Shown here: in pieces, positions 1-5,577 of the stretch
Layout: each line of letters opens with the position of its first letter
Numbering within the stretch: position 1 is the first letter of the stretch
Assembly: GCA_030839105.1 (NCBI GenBank)
Contig: JAUZEI010000322.1
Location: 1-5,577 of the forward strand
Origin: Actinomycetota bacterium
GTDB lineage: Bacteria; Actinomycetota; Acidimicrobiia; IMCC26256; PALSA-610
Direction: 5' to 3'
DNA: 5,577 nucleotides
Notes under the pieces: generated by a model
The model's input: only the letters and a program-made list of their open reading frames with translations
Told to the model about the DNA's origin: nothing
The model's database searches: none
Translations under genes and position numbers: made by a program

Positions 1-1
1 C

Positions 2-511
2 TTCGGCGACTTCGACCTCGTGCTCGTCGCGTTTGGCGTGCTCGGCGACCAGGAGCGGGCAGAACACGATCCGGCGGCCGCGCTCGAGATCGTGCAGACC
101 AACTTCACCGGCACGGTGTCGGTCACCGTCCCGCTGGCGGCCCGGCTGCGCATGCAGGGCCACGGCACATTGGTGCTGCTCTCGTCCGTCGCGGGCGAGC
201 GCGTCCGCCGCTCGAACTTCGTCTACGGGGCTTCCAAGGCCGGAATCGACGGCTACTACCAGGGCCTCGCCGCGTCGCTCGCGGCGAGTGGCGTACATGT
301 GATGATCGTGCGCCCCGGCTTCGTGCACACGAAGATGACCAAGGGCATGAAGGCTGCTCCGCTCTCGGTCAGCGCCGAGGCGGTCGCCGACGCGGTCGTG
401 CGCGGCATCGCCCGCGGGCGAGACATCGTGTGGGTCCCGCCCGCGCTGCGCTACGTGATGGCCGGGCTCCGTCACCTCCCGGTTGCAGTGTTCCGGCGCC
501 TCCCCGTTTGA
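2..511 (+). CDS. dprE2: DprE2-like decaprenylphosphoryl-2-keto-ribose reductase (SDR family), 5' end outside window
   Basis: This is a short-chain dehydrogenase/reductase. By similarity it reduces decaprenylphosphoryl-2-keto-erythro-pentose to decaprenylphosphoryl-arabinose, the arabinose donor for envelope arabinan, working with the oxidase DprE1. The frame is open from base 2, and 169 residues are visible against roughly 250 in the family, so the N-terminal Rossmann nucleotide-binding glycine motif lies upstream. Visible SDR features are the strand FDLVLVAFGVLGD, an Asn in QTNFTG, the catalytic Ser region LLSSVAGERVRR, and the Tyr-x3-Lys pair in VYGASKAG (Tyr codon 224-226). The tail LRYVMAGLRHLPVAVFRRLP closely matches, from memory, the C-terminus of Mycobacterium tuberculosis DprE2 (Rv3791), as does the GERVRRxNFVYG stretch. 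These two matches are more specific than general SDR features and are the reason for the name. The GTG at 20 is internal and not the true start. Substrate is inferred from homology; another sugar-lipid reductase of the same subfamily is the main alternative. Confidence 0.85.
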   Translation, partial: FGDFDLVLVAFGVLGDQERAEHDPAAALEIVQTNFTGTVSVTVPLAARLRMQGHGTLVLLSSVAGERVRRSNFVYGASKAGIDGYYQGLAASLAASGVHVMIVRPGFVHTKMTKGMKAAPLSVSAEAVADAVVRGIARGRDIVWVPPALRYVMAGLRHLPVAVFRRLPV

Positions 512-522
512 CTGTCCCTGAG

Positions 523-1143
523 ATGAGCCACCGGCGAACGTTCGCGGCGTTCGACTTCGACGGCACGCTGACCCGGCGCGACACGCTCGTGCCGTTCCTG
601 GCCACCGTTGTCGGGCGAACCGCGGTGATGCGCGCGCTCGCGGCCGAGTCGGGAGGTCTGGCGCGCGCGGCCGCAGGACGCGGCGACCGCGACGTCGCCA
701 AGGAACGGGTGCTCACGAGGGTCTTGGCCGGCCTCCCGCACTCCGAGGTCGCGACCGCGGGTCGCGCGTTCGGAACCGAGTTGGCGCGCCGCGCAATCAC
801 GCCCGAAGCGCGTGACCGCATCGCGTGGCATCGCCGCGAGGGCCACGACGTCGTCATCGTCTCCGCGTCACTCGACGTGTACCTCGGCGAGGTCGCCCAC
901 GCCTTGGGCGTGGCCCACCTGTTGTGCACGAGTCTCGACATCGACGAACGGGGACACTGCACGGGCCGCCTGCTCGGCGCGAACTGCCGCGGTCCCGAGA
1001 AGGCGACACGACTGCAGACGTTGTTCGGCACGGAGAAGGTCGAGCTGTGGGCGTACGGCAACAGTCGCGGCGACGACGAGATGCTCGCGCTCGCCGATCA
1101 TGCGGTACGCGCGCGGCGGGGCCGGATACGCCGCCCCACCTAG
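523..1143 (+). CDS. HAD-IB family phosphatase (SerB-like)
   Basis: The 206-residue protein is a Mg-dependent phosphohydrolase of the haloacid dehalogenase superfamily, subclass IB. All four HAD motifs are visible: motif I DFDGTLT with nucleophile Asp11 and acid/base Asp13; motif II VIVSAS with Ser114; motif III Lys160 in GPEKATRL; and motif IV YGNSRGDDEML with metal-binding Asp184/Asp185. A helical C1-type cap lies between motifs I and II. There is no signal peptide, so it is cytoplasmic. The start chosen is ATG 523, giving an N-terminus just ahead of motif I. No convincing Shine-Dalgarno is present, and an in-frame TTG at 508, overlapping the upstream stop, is an alternative. It sits 11 nt after the DprE2-like gene and is probably co-transcribed and translationally coupled. 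The substrate is not readable from sequence. Context makes a phosphorylated intermediate of the polyprenyl-arabinose pathway possible, while phosphoserine or another small phosphate ester remains an alternative. The Arg-rich C-terminus (VRARRGRIRRPT) is slightly unusual but ends at a normal stop. Confidence 0.85.
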   Translation: MSHRRTFAAFDFDGTLTRRDTLVPFLATVVGRTAVMRALAAESGGLARAAAGRGDRDVAKERVLTRVLAGLPHSEVATAGRAFGTELARRAITPEARDRIAWHRREGHDVVIVSASLDVYLGEVAHALGVAHLLCTSLDIDERGHCTGRLLGANCRGPEKATRLQTLFGTEKVELWAYGNSRGDDEMLALADHAVRARRGRIRRPT

Positions 1144-1250
1144 GACCTTCGCCATCCGTTGGGTGCCTACGCCACGAGGAAGCGGCGGACGCCGACGGTC
1201 GAGCTCACGACGCCGATCGACGCGCCGATTCGCCGCGTGGGCAAGGTGGC
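1144..1250. other. Convergent intergenic gap
   Basis: This 107-nt gap separates the 3' ends of the HAD gene (plus) and the amidase gene (minus). I looked for a GC-rich stem followed by a T-run on either strand and found none. The best local pairing is only 4 bp (CGGC...GCCG near 1184-1195). Transcription of the two converging units probably ends by Rho or by collision, but that is inference. Confidence 0.6.
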
Positions 1251-2789
1251 TCAGAACGGCTTCAGCTTGCCCGCGATGCCGATCGCTCGACCGAACACGC
1301 GCCCGCCGCTGTCGCCGAGATTCGGCGCATCACCGAACGTCGCGATGCGGCCGTCCTCGCGCAACATGAGGTAGCCGTCGCCCGTCGTCGTCGGCAGCAT
1401 CGCTCGGTACGGTGAGGGCGTTCTCGCGCTTGCGCCCGATCCCTTGAACGGTGCACCACCGAAGGCAAAAATCCCGCCGTCGCGCGCGATCATCCAATAG
1501 CCGTCGCCCTTCGGGCGTGCGGCCATCGACACCACGGGCTGATTCAGCCGGATGTTGCCGGTCGAACCGAAGAATCGCGCGTCACCGAAGCTGAAGATGC
1601 CTCCGTCGCGCGCGTACAGCCAGTAGCCGCTCCCGGAACGGGTGGGGGTCATGCCGAGCACCGGGGCATTGAGCCGCATCGCTCCGGTCGACCCGAAGAA
1701 CCGCGCGTCGCCGAAGCTGAAGATCCCGCCGTCGCCGCCGACCAACCAGTAGCCGCGGCCGCTCGGCGTCGGCGACATCCCGACGATGGGTGCCGCGAGA
1801 AAGGCACCGTGCATCCCGCCGTGATATTCGGATGCGCCGAACCCGTAGACACTCCCGTCGTCGGCGAACAGCCAGTAGCCCGCGCCGCTCGGATGGCCCG
1901 CGATACCGGCGATCCGACTCGTCAGGCGGAAACCCGACATGTTCATCGGCGGCGCGCCGCCGAAGGCGAGCACCTGCCCGAGCTCGGTGGCGATCCAATA
2001 GCCGGCGCCGGTGAGGCGGGCCGCGACCTTGGCGCGGATCGTGGGGAGCATCGGCTCCGTGCGTTGCCCGGGGCAGTCCGTCGCGGAGGTGTCGCGGTGC
2101 CCGCAGATGTTGAACAGGTCCTCGAGCACTCCGTTCGAGGCGCCGAACGCGCCGCGGCCGAGGGGATCGATGCCCCAGCGCGCGCACTTCCACGCGAGCA
2201 ACGTGACCAGCGCGTCGACCATGGCGGGGGGCGGCCCGATGCTGTCGTAGGTGCCCATCAGCGCGATTCCGATGGTGTTTGAGTTGTGATAGATCGCGTG
2301 CGCGCCGCGGACGTTCGCGCCACTTCGCTCTCCGGTGTGCGGGGAGCCGGCCGGATAGTCGTGGGCCCACCTGCCCTCGTAGATCCGGCCGTGCGGATCG
2401 ATGAGCCAGTTGTACGCCACGTCGATGTACTCGCCCGCCGTCTCGTTCGCGAGGATGCTGCGGCACAGACCGGCGTAGTCGCTGATGTCGTTCGGAGTTC
2501 CGGTGTGGTGCACGACGAACTTCGAGATGCTGCTGTCGTAGATCTGCCCGGACTTGCGCAGCCCCTCGTTCGCGCCCCACTGCGCGCGCGTCACGATCGG
2601 CGGTACCGGCCAGGTGAGTACGGGCGCGAACAGCGGCTCCGCGTCGCCGATATCGACGGCACGCGCACCGTCCGAATAGCGCGCGACGTACGGCGCGGCG
2701 ACGGCGGCCACACCGGCGCCCGCCCCGAGCTGCAACGCGGCGCGTCGAGTGACGCGACGGGGAGCGCGATCGCGATTGTCGTCGTGCAC
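1251..2789 (-). CDS. Tat-exported PGRP/Amidase_2-type N-acetylmuramoyl-L-alanine amidase with C-terminal GYW repeats
   Basis: This 512-residue exported enzyme is predicted to cut the MurNAc-L-Ala amide bond of peptidoglycan. The N-terminus carries a twin-arginine signal: TRRAALQLG (Arg15-Arg16), then an Ala/Gly/Val-rich segment to about residue 36, with a possible cleavage site after ARA (about 44). The amidase domain spans about 63-257, opening with PPIVTRAQWGA. Likely zinc ligands are His94 (FVVHHTGTP), His231 (ICGHRDTS) and Cys239 (TDCPGQ), and Tyr126 in VAYNWLIDPHGRIYEG matches the conserved active-site Tyr of T7-lysozyme-like amidases. Residues 263-512 form six tandem GYW repeats. The start is GTG 2789, because it directly precedes the Tat signal and has GGGGGAGGTC just upstream. 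The frame stays open to 2954, but starting there would bury the signal peptide and overlap the divergent glycosyltransferase. Domain and export calls are firm. The exact role (turnover, division or defence) is not readable. Confidence 0.92.
   Translation of the reverse strand: MHDDNRDRAPRRVTRRAALQLGAGAGVAAVAAPYVARYSDGARAVDIGDAEPLFAPVLTWPVPPIVTRAQWGANEGLRKSGQIYDSSISKFVVHHTGTPNDISDYAGLCRSILANETAGEYIDVAYNWLIDPHGRIYEGRWAHDYPAGSPHTGERSGANVRGAHAIYHNSNTIGIALMGTYDSIGPPPAMVDALVTLLAWKCARWGIDPLGRGAFGASNGVLEDLFNICGHRDTSATDCPGQRTEPMLPTIRAKVAARLTGAGYWIATELGQVLAFGGAPPMNMSGFRLTSRIAGIAGHPSGAGYWLFADDGSVYGFGASEYHGGMHGAFLAAPIVGMSPTPSGRGYWLVGGDGGIFSFGDARFFGSTGAMRLNAPVLGMTPTRSGSGYWLYARDGGIFSFGDARFFGSTGNIRLNQPVVSMAARPKGDGYWMIARDGGIFAFGGAPFKGSGASARTPSPYRAMLPTTTGDGYLMLREDGRIATFGDAPNLGDSGGRVFGRAIGIAGKLKPF
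1254..2003 (-). repeat. Six tandem ~42-residue GYW(L/I/M) repeats in the amidase
   Basis: Repeat units begin with GYWI, GYWL, GYWL, GYWL, GYWM and GYLM at amidase residues 263, 304, 346, 388, 430 and 472 (plus-strand positions 2003, 1880, 1754, 1628, 1502 and 1376). The first unit has 41 residues, the next four have 42 (126 nt), and the last runs to the C-terminus. The core is GYWLxxxDGGIFSFGDAxFxGS, followed by a hydrophobic stretch and (M)xPTxSG. The last unit is the most degenerate. Similar repeats occur in exported proteins of high-GC actinobacteria. Six short beta-rich units would suit a closed beta-propeller or an extended wall-binding module; that fold is inferred. Confidence 0.85.
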
Positions 2790-2800
2790 TGACCTCCCCC
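2790..2800 (-). promoter_or_regulatory. Ribosome binding site deciding the amidase start
   Basis: On the minus strand the sequence GGGGGAGGTCA runs straight into GTG 2789. The GGAGG core leaves only 3 nt before the start codon, shorter than usual, but the purine run extends further upstream. It is the clearest Shine-Dalgarno in the window and supports GTG 2789 over the longer open frame. Confidence 0.6.
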
Positions 2801-2838
2801 AGCTCTTCACCAGGGTCAACGGCGGCCCAGCCCACTCC

Positions 2839-2862
2839 TTGCCGGCGGAGTGTCGCCGGCAA
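2839..2862. repeat. Perfect 9-bp inverted repeat in the divergent intergenic region
   Basis: TTGCCGGCG (2839-2847) and CGCCGGCAA (2854-2862) are exact reverse complements around the 6-nt spacer GAGTGT. The repeat lies between the divergent amidase and glycosyltransferase genes, 49 nt upstream of the amidase GTG and 61 nt upstream of the glycosyltransferase GTG. No T-run follows on either strand, so it is not an intrinsic terminator. It could be an operator for a dimeric regulator acting on one or both genes, or an RNA hairpin in the amidase leader. Short GC-rich palindromes also arise by chance in such DNA, so function is unproven. Confidence 0.6.
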
Positions 2863-2923
2863 ACGTTCGCCACCAGGCTTTCGACGGTACAGGCTACCGG
2901 TCTGTGTGTGGTAGCAACCTTCG

Positions 2924-4066
2924 GTGCCTCCGACGGCGCGTCCGGCTGTTGCAATCGACGTCACGCCACTGCTCGGCGCGCGCACCGGCATAGGTGCGGC
3001 CGTCGCCGAGATCATCGTCGCGCTGCGCGCGTTGGAGGCCGGGCCCGACCTCGTTCCGTACACACTCAGCACTCGTGCGCGGCTTCACCGCGACGCGGTA
3101 CCCGCGGATACGCGCTTCGTGCCGATCCCGGCGCGGATACTGCTTCGCTCGTGGGTGCGCACCGACGCGCCGCGCATCGATCGCTGGTTGAAGCCCGCGA
3201 GCGTCGTGCACGCGACGAACTACCTCGCGCCCCCCAGCCGGTTACCTACGCTCGTCAGCGTGTACGACTGTTCGTTCGTGCGGTACCCGGAGCTGTGCAC
3301 ACCCGAAGTACGCGCGTTCGAACCGGTGATCCGGCGCGCGGTCGCCCGCGGTGCCACGCTGCACACGGCGTCGGAGTTCGTGGCCGACGAGATCGAGGAG
3401 ATCTTCGGCCGCGGTTTGCGCGCCGCGGGCCGCCTCGTCGTCACCCCGCTCGGAATCCCGTCACTCGGGGACGCAGCCGAGATGCCGCCCGCGGTCGCGT
3501 CCGCCGTCGGCGACGCCCCGTTCGTCGTGGCTATCGGCACCCTCGAGCCCCGCAAGAACTTCGCCCATCTCATCGGCGGGTTCGGGGAGGTCGCGAGCCG
3601 TCGTCCCGACGTCCGGCTGGTCATCGCGGGTCACGACGGGCCGGCCCGACCCGAGATCGACGCCGCGATCGGCCGCCTCCCGGCCGGCATGCGGTCGCGT
3701 GTCGTGCTCGCCGGCGGCGTCTCCGACGCGGGCCGGCGCGCCTTGCTCGAGAACGCGACCGTGCTCGCCTACCCGTCGATCTACGAGGGCTTCGGCTTTC
3801 CCGTGCTCGAGGCGATGACCGCGGGCGTACCCGTGGTCGCGGCGCGGGCCGGTTCCATTCCGGAGGTGGCCGGCGACGCCGCGCTCCTGTTCGAGCCGAC
3901 GAACGAGCAGGCCATCGCCGAGCAGATCGATCGCGTCCTCGCCGACGACGCCACGCGCACGGAGCTGATCGCGCGGGGCCACGACCGCGTGCACGCCTTT
4001 TCGTGGGATCACACCGCCCGCGCGCTCGCCTCCTGCTACCGCCGTATCGCAGAGCAGCGCCCGTGA
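2924..4066 (+). CDS. GT4-type (GT-B fold) glycosyltransferase 1
   Basis: The 380-residue protein is a retaining, nucleotide-sugar-dependent glycosyltransferase, expected at the cytoplasmic face of the membrane. The N-terminal acceptor-binding half includes AIDVTPLLGARTGIG, VVHATNYLAPP (about 94-103) and VSVYDCSFVRYPE (about 111-123). The C-terminal donor-binding half begins around VVAIGTLEPRKNF (about 201-213), with the phosphate-contacting Arg210-Lys211, and contains the Glu-x7-Glu motif YEGFGFPVLEAM (Glu288, Glu296) followed by GVPVVAARAGSIPEV. Length is normal for the family. GTG 2924 is the only start that fits: a TAG in frame at 2912 blocks anything further upstream. I see no Shine-Dalgarno, so translation may be leaderless. 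It is the first gene of a glycosyltransferase run and overlaps the next gene by 4 nt. Tyr114 occupies the position where its two neighbours have His in VHD/MHD. Donor and acceptor sugars cannot be told from sequence; a hexosyl (for example mannosyl) transfer into a polymer or glycolipid is the usual role. Confidence 0.9.
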   Translation: MPPTARPAVAIDVTPLLGARTGIGAAVAEIIVALRALEAGPDLVPYTLSTRARLHRDAVPADTRFVPIPARILLRSWVRTDAPRIDRWLKPASVVHATNYLAPPSRLPTLVSVYDCSFVRYPELCTPEVRAFEPVIRRAVARGATLHTASEFVADEIEEIFGRGLRAAGRLVVTPLGIPSLGDAAEMPPAVASAVGDAPFVVAIGTLEPRKNFAHLIGGFGEVASRRPDVRLVIAGHDGPARPEIDAAIGRLPAGMRSRVVLAGGVSDAGRRALLENATVLAYPSIYEGFGFPVLEAMTAGVPVVAARAGSIPEVAGDAALLFEPTNEQAIAEQIDRVLADDATRTELIARGHDRVHAFSWDHTARALASCYRRIAEQRP

Positions 4067-5148
4067 AGGTCGCGCTGCATGCGGGTCAACTTCTCCAACC
4101 GGTTCCCGGTGGCATCGGCCGCTACGAGATCGCGCTGCTGCGGGAGCTCGCCGAGCTCGACATCGAGCCGATCGCGTTCGCGGCCGGCGCGCGTCCGCGC
4201 AGTGTGGTGCACCGCGTTCCCTGGATCGACCTCGGCCCACCTCACGGCAGCGTGCGCTACGAGATGTGGCATCGCCTCCGCCGGCCGCGGGTTCGCATCG
4301 AGGCCGACCTCGTGCACGCGCCGAGTCTCGCGGTGCCACCCGTCCGTGGTCGTCCGCTGGTCGTGACGGTGCACGACATCGCGCCGGAGAGACTTCCCGA
4401 AGTCACGACTACCCGTGGTGTGCGATTTCACACGCGCGGGCTCGCGCTCGCGCGCCGGCACGCCAACCTCGTGATCGTGCCTTCGAAATTCACCGGCGCC
4501 GAGCTCGAGCGTGAAGGATTCGAGCGGGACCGCATCGAAGTCGTGCCGTTCGGCGTCGATGCGCCCGTCGCTCGAGATCCCGACGAGATCGACCGGGCCG
4601 TCGCGCGCGCGGGCGTGCAGCCGCCTTACGTTCTCACCGTTGGGACCGTCGAGCCGCGCAAGGACATTCCCACGATCGTGCGCGCGGTCGGCAAGCTGCG
4701 GCACGACCGCCCGGAGCTGAAGTTGGTCGTCGTCGGCCCGCGCGGCTGGGGCGAGGTGACGGGTCTCGACCATCCTTTCGTGCAGGTCATCGGTGCCCAG
4801 CCGTGGGCGACCCTGGACGCGCTCTACCGCCGAGCCGACGTCTTCTGCCTCGCGTCGTTGTACGAGGGCTTCGGCCTGCCGGTGGTCGAGGCGATGGCGC
4901 GCGGGGTGCCGACCGTCGCGACGACCGGTTCCGCGCTCGAGGAGGTCGTGCAGGGTGCCGGAGCACTCTTTCCGCCCGGCGACGTCGACGGCTGTGTCGA
5001 ACAGATCGCACGCATGCTCGATGACAAGGAGCTGCGGGTTGAGATGGGGCGCGCCGGGATGGCGCGTGCCGCCGGCCTCAACTGGAAACGGACTGCCGAC
5101 GGTCATGTCCGGGCGTACTCCCGGTCTCTCGCGCGGCCGTATTCGTAG
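4063..5148 (+). CDS. GT4-type (GT-B fold) glycosyltransferase 2
   Basis: The 361-residue protein is a second retaining GT-B glycosyltransferase, paralogous to the gene before it but well diverged. The N-terminal half opens with VALHAGQLLQPVPGGIGRYE, with LVHAPSLAVPP near 83-93 and VVTVHDIAPE (His104, Asp105). The donor domain starts near YVLTVGTVEPRKD (Arg199, Lys200) and includes VVVGPRGWGE and the Glu-x7-Glu motif YEGFGLPVVEAM (Glu268, Glu276), then GVPTVATTGSALEEV. Start is GTG 4063, sharing GTGA with the stop of the previous gene, a typical translational-coupling arrangement. The same frame is open far upstream (to about 2749), but that stretch has no family similarity, is Arg-rich, and overlaps glycosyltransferase 1, so it is excluded. 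The protein is soluble or peripheral, with no signal or membrane segment. Sugar specificity is unknown; co-expression with its neighbours suggests consecutive steps of one glycan. Confidence 0.9.
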   Translation: MKVALHAGQLLQPVPGGIGRYEIALLRELAELDIEPIAFAAGARPRSVVHRVPWIDLGPPHGSVRYEMWHRLRRPRVRIEADLVHAPSLAVPPVRGRPLVVTVHDIAPERLPEVTTTRGVRFHTRGLALARRHANLVIVPSKFTGAELEREGFERDRIEVVPFGVDAPVARDPDEIDRAVARAGVQPPYVLTVGTVEPRKDIPTIVRAVGKLRHDRPELKLVVVGPRGWGEVTGLDHPFVQVIGAQPWATLDALYRRADVFCLASLYEGFGLPVVEAMARGVPTVATTGSALEEVVQGAGALFPPGDVDGCVEQIARMLDDKELRVEMGRAGMARAAGLNWKRTADGHVRAYSRSLARPYS

Positions 5149-5157
5149 ACTCGCCCG

Positions 5158-5577
5158 GTGCGCGTGCTGCTCGACGTCTCGGCCGTTCCCGCCCGGCCCG
5201 TCGGAGCCGGCGTCTACACGATCGCCGTCGCACGCGGAGTCGACGAGCGCCGCGACGTCGACCTCCATCTGGTCACGCGCCGCGCCGACACCGCTCGCTG
5301 GCGCGAGCTCGCGCCGAACGCCGAGCTGCATGCACTCGCGCCGAACCGCCGACCGTCCCGATTGGCATGGGAACAAACCGCGGGACCGCGCGTCGCGCGC
5401 CGCATACGGCCGGACGTATGGCACAGCCCGCACTACACGATGCCATTGCGCTCGACGGTCCCTACGGTCGTCGCCATGCACGATCTCACGTTCTTCGACC
5501 ATCCCGAATGGCACGAACGATCGAAGGTCCTCTACTTCCGGCGGATGATCGCGGCGGCCGCCCGCCGCGCGGACCTC
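5158..5577 (+). CDS. GT4-type glycosyltransferase 3, N-terminal part (runs off window)
   Basis: A third glycosyltransferase begins 9 nt after the second; 140 codons are visible with no stop before the window ends. The N-terminus RVLLDVSAVPARPVGAGVYT carries the GxGxYT-like loop typical of the acceptor half of GT4 enzymes. Later come WEQTAGPRVARRIRPDVWHS (about 71-90) and VVAMHDLTFFDHPEWHE (about 104-120, His108, Asp109), matching the equivalent segments of the two upstream enzymes. The donor-binding domain and the Glu-x7-Glu motif would lie downstream of the window, so catalytic integrity cannot be judged. Start is GTG 5158, with GTG 5164 as a minor alternative; no Shine-Dalgarno is visible. 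The spacing and orientation put it in the same operon as glycosyltransferases 1 and 2. Confidence 0.85.
   Translation, partial: MRVLLDVSAVPARPVGAGVYTIAVARGVDERRDVDLHLVTRRADTARWRELAPNAELHALAPNRRPSRLAWEQTAGPRVARRIRPDVWHSPHYTMPLRSTVPTVVAMHDLTFFDHPEWHERSKVLYFRRMIAAAARRADL

Noticed and set aside
1144..1250. Bidirectional terminator between the convergent genes
   Set aside because: No stem longer than about 4 bp and no T-run was found on either strand.
2790..2818. Possible hairpin sequestering the amidase ribosome binding site (TGACC 2790-2794 with GGTCA 2814-2818)
   Set aside because: It is only 5 bp with a 19-nt loop and touches just the end of the Shine-Dalgarno, which is too weak to call.
2891..2917. 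Possible minus-strand promoter for the amidase: TTGCTA (2917-2912) and TAGCCT (2896-2891)
   Set aside because: The spacing is only 15 nt and the match to consensus boxes is partial, so such pairs are expected by chance. If real, it would place the inverted repeat within the amidase leader.
1582..3072. 496-codon minus-strand open frame overlapping the amidase
   Set aside because: It is a frame-shifted, Arg-rich reading of the amidase gene, which is firmly supported by catalytic motifs and repeats in the other frame.
2749..4062. Long in-frame upstream extension of glycosyltransferase 2 (would make a 799-residue protein)
   Set aside because: The extension is Arg/Ala-rich with no family similarity, runs through the whole of glycosyltransferase 1 and into the amidase start. 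It is an open shadow frame typical of GC-rich DNA; the homology begins at GTG 4063.
3461..4339. 292-codon open frame on the minus strand
   Set aside because: It is antisense to glycosyltransferases 1 and 2, lacks any recognisable motif, and is explained by GC-rich third positions.
4036..5514. 492-codon open frame on the minus strand under the glycosyltransferases
   Set aside because: The translation is of low complexity, rich in Arg/Asp/Val, with no recognisable domain, and lies opposite two well-supported genes. It is a codon-bias shadow.

Overview
The window is a GC-rich, gene-dense bacterial chromosome segment. Four of the five visible start codons read as GTG, and the genes are tightly packed. 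Together with a DprE2-type reductase and an exported peptidoglycan amidase carrying GYW(L)...DGG(I)FxFGDA repeats, this suggests an actinobacterium (Actinomycetota), quite possibly of the Acidimicrobiia type. The lineage is an inference from gene content and composition; nothing in the window proves it.

Layout. (1) Positions 2-1143, plus strand: the 3' part of a short-chain dehydrogenase closely resembling DprE2, the NADH-dependent reductase that completes decaprenylphosphoryl-arabinose synthesis. It is followed 11 nt later by a HAD-IB phosphatase. (2) Positions 1144-1250: a short convergent gap with no recognisable intrinsic terminator. (3) Positions 1251-2789, minus strand: a Tat-exported, zinc-dependent N-acetylmuramoyl-L-alanine amidase of the PGRP/Amidase_2 type, whose C-terminal half is six tandem repeats of about 42 residues. 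(4) Positions 2790-2923: a 134-nt divergent intergenic region with a perfect 9-bp inverted repeat. (5) Positions 2924-5577, plus strand: three tandem GT-B (GT4-type) glycosyltransferases. The first two overlap by 4 nt (GTGA), and the third starts 9 nt after the second and runs off the window.

How the genes fit together. Everything visible concerns the cell envelope. The left block belongs to polyprenyl-phosphate-linked arabinose supply. The middle gene remodels or binds peptidoglycan outside the membrane. The right block looks like the start of an operon for stepwise assembly of a glycan from activated sugars in the cytoplasm. Whether the two plus-strand blocks make the same polymer cannot be decided from the window, because the inverted amidase gene separates them.

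No mobile element, CRISPR array, tRNA or rRNA was seen. There is no clear sign of an undescribed system. The most worthwhile leads are the inverted repeat in the divergent promoter region, the six-repeat domain of the amidase, and the HAD gene as a candidate phosphatase of the arabinose-lipid pathway.
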